A stretch of DNA of 23,412 nt from an uncultured Bacteroidota bacterium (GTDB lineage Bacteria; Bacteroidota; Bacteroidia; Chitinophagales; Chitinophagaceae). Positions 21,864 to 23,412 of this stretch are shown here, piece after piece. The position numbers and the translations under genes were made by a program. Position 1 is the first letter of the stretch. The number at the start of each line of letters is the position of its first letter. The stretch is from NCBI GenBank assembly GCA_946479615.1, contig CAMLGR010000071.1:1-23412 (forward strand). The letters run 5' to 3'. Below the pieces are notes generated by a model. That model searched no databases. It was not told the origin of the DNA and saw only the letters and a list, made by a program, of their open reading frames with translations.

Positions 21864-22136
21864 ATGAAAAGATTTTTTCTTACTCATCTTGTCTGCTGCG
21901 CCAGCATTATCACCATTGCCCAAAAAACGCTTCCGGCATTTGGAAAAATCGATGCCAGAGATCTCCAGCTAAAAGCCTGCCCTTTCGAGCCCGATACATC
22001 TGCCATGAAATTGTTCGATGTACAGGAAATCGAATTTGATCCTGACCAATATGTATCTAAACTGACCACCGAAAAAAGAGTGCGGATCAGTTTGACATTG
22101 ATGGCCGAAGAGATCATTTTCAAAAGGAAAAAGTAA
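21864..22136 (+). pseudogene. Remnant of a DUF3857/transglutaminase-like exported protein
   Basis: A 90-residue open frame with a signal peptide at about 1-22 (MKRFFLTHLVCCASIITIAQ). It then has LPAFGKIDARDLQLKACPFEPD, AMKLFDVQEIEFDPDQY and LTTEKRVRI, which match the start of Bacteroidota DUF3857 proteins, normally more than 600 residues long. Homology stops abruptly at about residue 76 and the frame ends SLTLMAEEIIFKRKK. The short charged end resembles the C-terminus of such proteins, so an in-frame internal deletion is a reasonable explanation; a truncated gene with a random tail is the alternative. No other part of the protein is found in nearby frames. The stop abuts the stop of the convergent porX with zero bases between. 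A good promoter box precedes it, so it may still be expressed as a small secreted peptide. Confidence 0.65.
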
Positions 22137-23412
22137 TTATTTACTCTGCATTTTTATCACCGGAACAATCATTTCTTCCAGGCTTACACCGCCATGCTGA
22201 AAAGTATTGCGGTAATAATTGACATAGTGGTTATAGTTATTGGGGTAGCAAAGAAATCCATCTTCTTTTGCGAAAATGAATGATGAATTGATCGTCGGCA
22301 CCGGCAATCCTGCTTCCCGTGGATCGCGGAAGGCCAGCACTTCTTTTGGTTCATAATTGAGATTGCGGCCATGTTTGTACCGGAGATTGGTAGTCGTTTG
22401 TTTATCCCCTATTACCTTATACGGCGTTTTTACCCGCACACTGCCATGATCCGTTGCCAATACGATCCTGATATTTTTATCAGCGATCTTTTTCAACGCC
22501 TGGTGAAGAGGAGAATGTTCAAACCAACTGGCGGTGATACTGCGATAACTCATTTCATCGCCTGCCAGTTCTTTCAGCACCTCCATTTCAGTACGGGCAT
22601 GGCTCAGCATATCGACGAAATTGTATACGATTACATTGATATCATTGTTCAGCAGGTTATGAATGTTATTCACCAGTTCCAGTCCCGCATGGTTATTCAC
22701 CACTTTGGTATAGGAAACTTTAAGATCACCTTTTCCAAGCCGTTTCATTTGTGCCCTGAAAAATTCTTCTTCATGAAGATTCTTTCCTCCTTCTTCATCA
22801 TCATTTTTCCATTGGGCCGCAAATTTCTTTTCAATATCGACAGGTAATAAACCCGCGAATATTGCATTACGCGCATATTGCGTAGCGGTAGGAAGAATAC
22901 TGTAAAAACTATCTTCTTCTAATATCCGGAAGCTTTCAGCGAAAGTGGGTTGTATGGTTTTCCATTGATCAAAGCGAAGGTTATCGATCAATATAAAAAA
23001 CAAAGGTGTTCCTTTTTCCAGGTGCGGCAGTACCTTGAATTGAACCAATGTATGGCTCATCACAGGCCCATCGGTACTTTTCGGAGACACCCATTTTGTA
23101 TAATTCCGGGATATGAACTTAAAAAATTCGGTATTCGCTTCTCCTTTCTGGCTTTGCAATACTTCCTGCATTTCGGGGCTATCGCTTTTTTGCATTTCCA
23201 ATTCCCAGTACACGAGTTTGCGATAGATCTCCATCCACTCGTTATAATCGGGATTGCTGTTAAGCGCCATGAAAAGATTGCGGAATTGCTGCTGGTAGGC
23301 GGTCGTGGTTTTTTCAGCGACCAGTCTTTTGTTATCGATGATCTTTTTCAGGCTTAACCACACCTGGTTGGGATTGACGGGTTTGATCAGGTAATCGCTG
23401 ATCTGTGAACCG
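22137..23412 (-). CDS. porX: PorX-type response regulator with PglZ domain (partial, N-terminus off window)
   Basis: Response regulator that, with the kinase PorY, controls type IX secretion genes in Bacteroidota; its PglZ domain is reported to be an oligonucleotide phosphodiesterase. The frame is open from the window edge for about 424 residues. The first residues GSQISDYLIKPVNPNQVWLS are the end of the receiver domain, including the conserved K-P of the last strand, so the internal GTG at 23363 is not the start. A helical linker follows, then the PglZ (alkaline-phosphatase fold) domain. This carries LIDNLRFDQWK (metal-binding aspartates), LPTATQYARNAIF (the nucleophile-type threonine), LATDHGSVRV (D and H ligands) and the C-terminal YYRNTFQHGGVSLEEMIVPV. 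The first ~100 residues with the phospho-acceptor aspartate lie beyond 23412. Confidence 0.92.
   Translation of the reverse strand, partial: GSQISDYLIKPVNPNQVWLSLKKIIDNKRLVAEKTTTAYQQQFRNLFMALNSNPDYNEWMEIYRKLVYWELEMQKSDSPEMQEVLQSQKGEANTEFFKFISRNYTKWVSPKSTDGPVMSHTLVQFKVLPHLEKGTPLFFILIDNLRFDQWKTIQPTFAESFRILEEDSFYSILPTATQYARNAIFAGLLPVDIEKKFAAQWKNDDEEGGKNLHEEEFFRAQMKRLGKGDLKVSYTKVVNNHAGLELVNNIHNLLNNDINVIVYNFVDMLSHARTEMEVLKELAGDEMSYRSITASWFEHSPLHQALKKIADKNIRIVLATDHGSVRVKTPYKVIGDKQTTTNLRYKHGRNLNYEPKEVLAFRDPREAGLPVPTINSSFIFAKEDGFLCYPNNYNHYVNYYRNTFQHGGVSLEEMIVPVIKMQSK

Noticed and set aside
22137..23412. BREX-type PglZ defence gene
   Set aside because: The PglZ domain is preceded by the end of a receiver domain (SDYLIKPVNPNQ), the PorX architecture, and no brx genes are nearby.

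Overview
The window looks like chromosomal DNA of a Bacteroidota bacterium, most likely a member of Chitinophagaceae or a close relative. Three things point there. Several genes are preceded by the Bacteroidota -7 promoter box TAnnTTTG, with no Shine-Dalgarno motif. The right edge carries a PorX-type response regulator with a PglZ domain, a hallmark of type IX secretion regulation. Protein families such as the YkuD_2 L,D-transpeptidase, the DUF3857 N-terminus and the rbfA plus LolC/E-permease pair are typical of the phylum. This assignment is by recognition, not by a database search.

Layout. The left edge (1-952, minus) holds the N-terminal 317 residues of a LytS/YehU-type sensor histidine kinase. 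A 488-bp gap with a 30-bp inverted repeat separates it from dxs (isoprenoid precursor synthesis). dxs runs tail to tail, with 5 bp between stop codons, into an 852-residue membrane-anchored caspase-like protein with TPR/Sel1-like repeats (3381-5939, minus). Divergent from it is an AT-rich AAA_14/DUF4143-type ATPase gene (6143-7606). This caspase/ATPase pair sits between housekeeping genes and is the most accessory-looking part of the window. Next come an L,D-transpeptidase, an scpA-osmC pair, a ppk2-mscL pair, an EamA transporter, frr, a WecA/TagO-like glycosyl-phosphate transferase, an N-terminal transketolase subunit, the rbfA and LolC/E permease pair, an MsbA-type ABC exporter, an acyl-CoA dehydrogenase, a PhnP-like metallo-hydrolase, a small conserved-looking protein, a DUF3857 gene remnant, and the C-terminal part of porX.

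The genes are mostly unrelated housekeeping units, each with its own promoter: envelope synthesis and maintenance (GT4 transferase, L,D-transpeptidase, LolC/E-like, MsbA-like, MscL), translation (frr, rbfA), chromosome segregation (scpA) and central metabolism (dxs, transketolase, acyl-CoA dehydrogenase).

Besides the caspase locus, the notable structure is in the gaps. Nearly every intergenic gap carries a long inverted repeat, often perfect over 17-40 bp, each with its own sequence. One of them is a roughly 100-bp element present twice, at 9897-9992 and 11471-11575, in opposite orientation and bracketing ppk2-mscL. No tRNA, rRNA, CRISPR array, transposase or integrase was seen.
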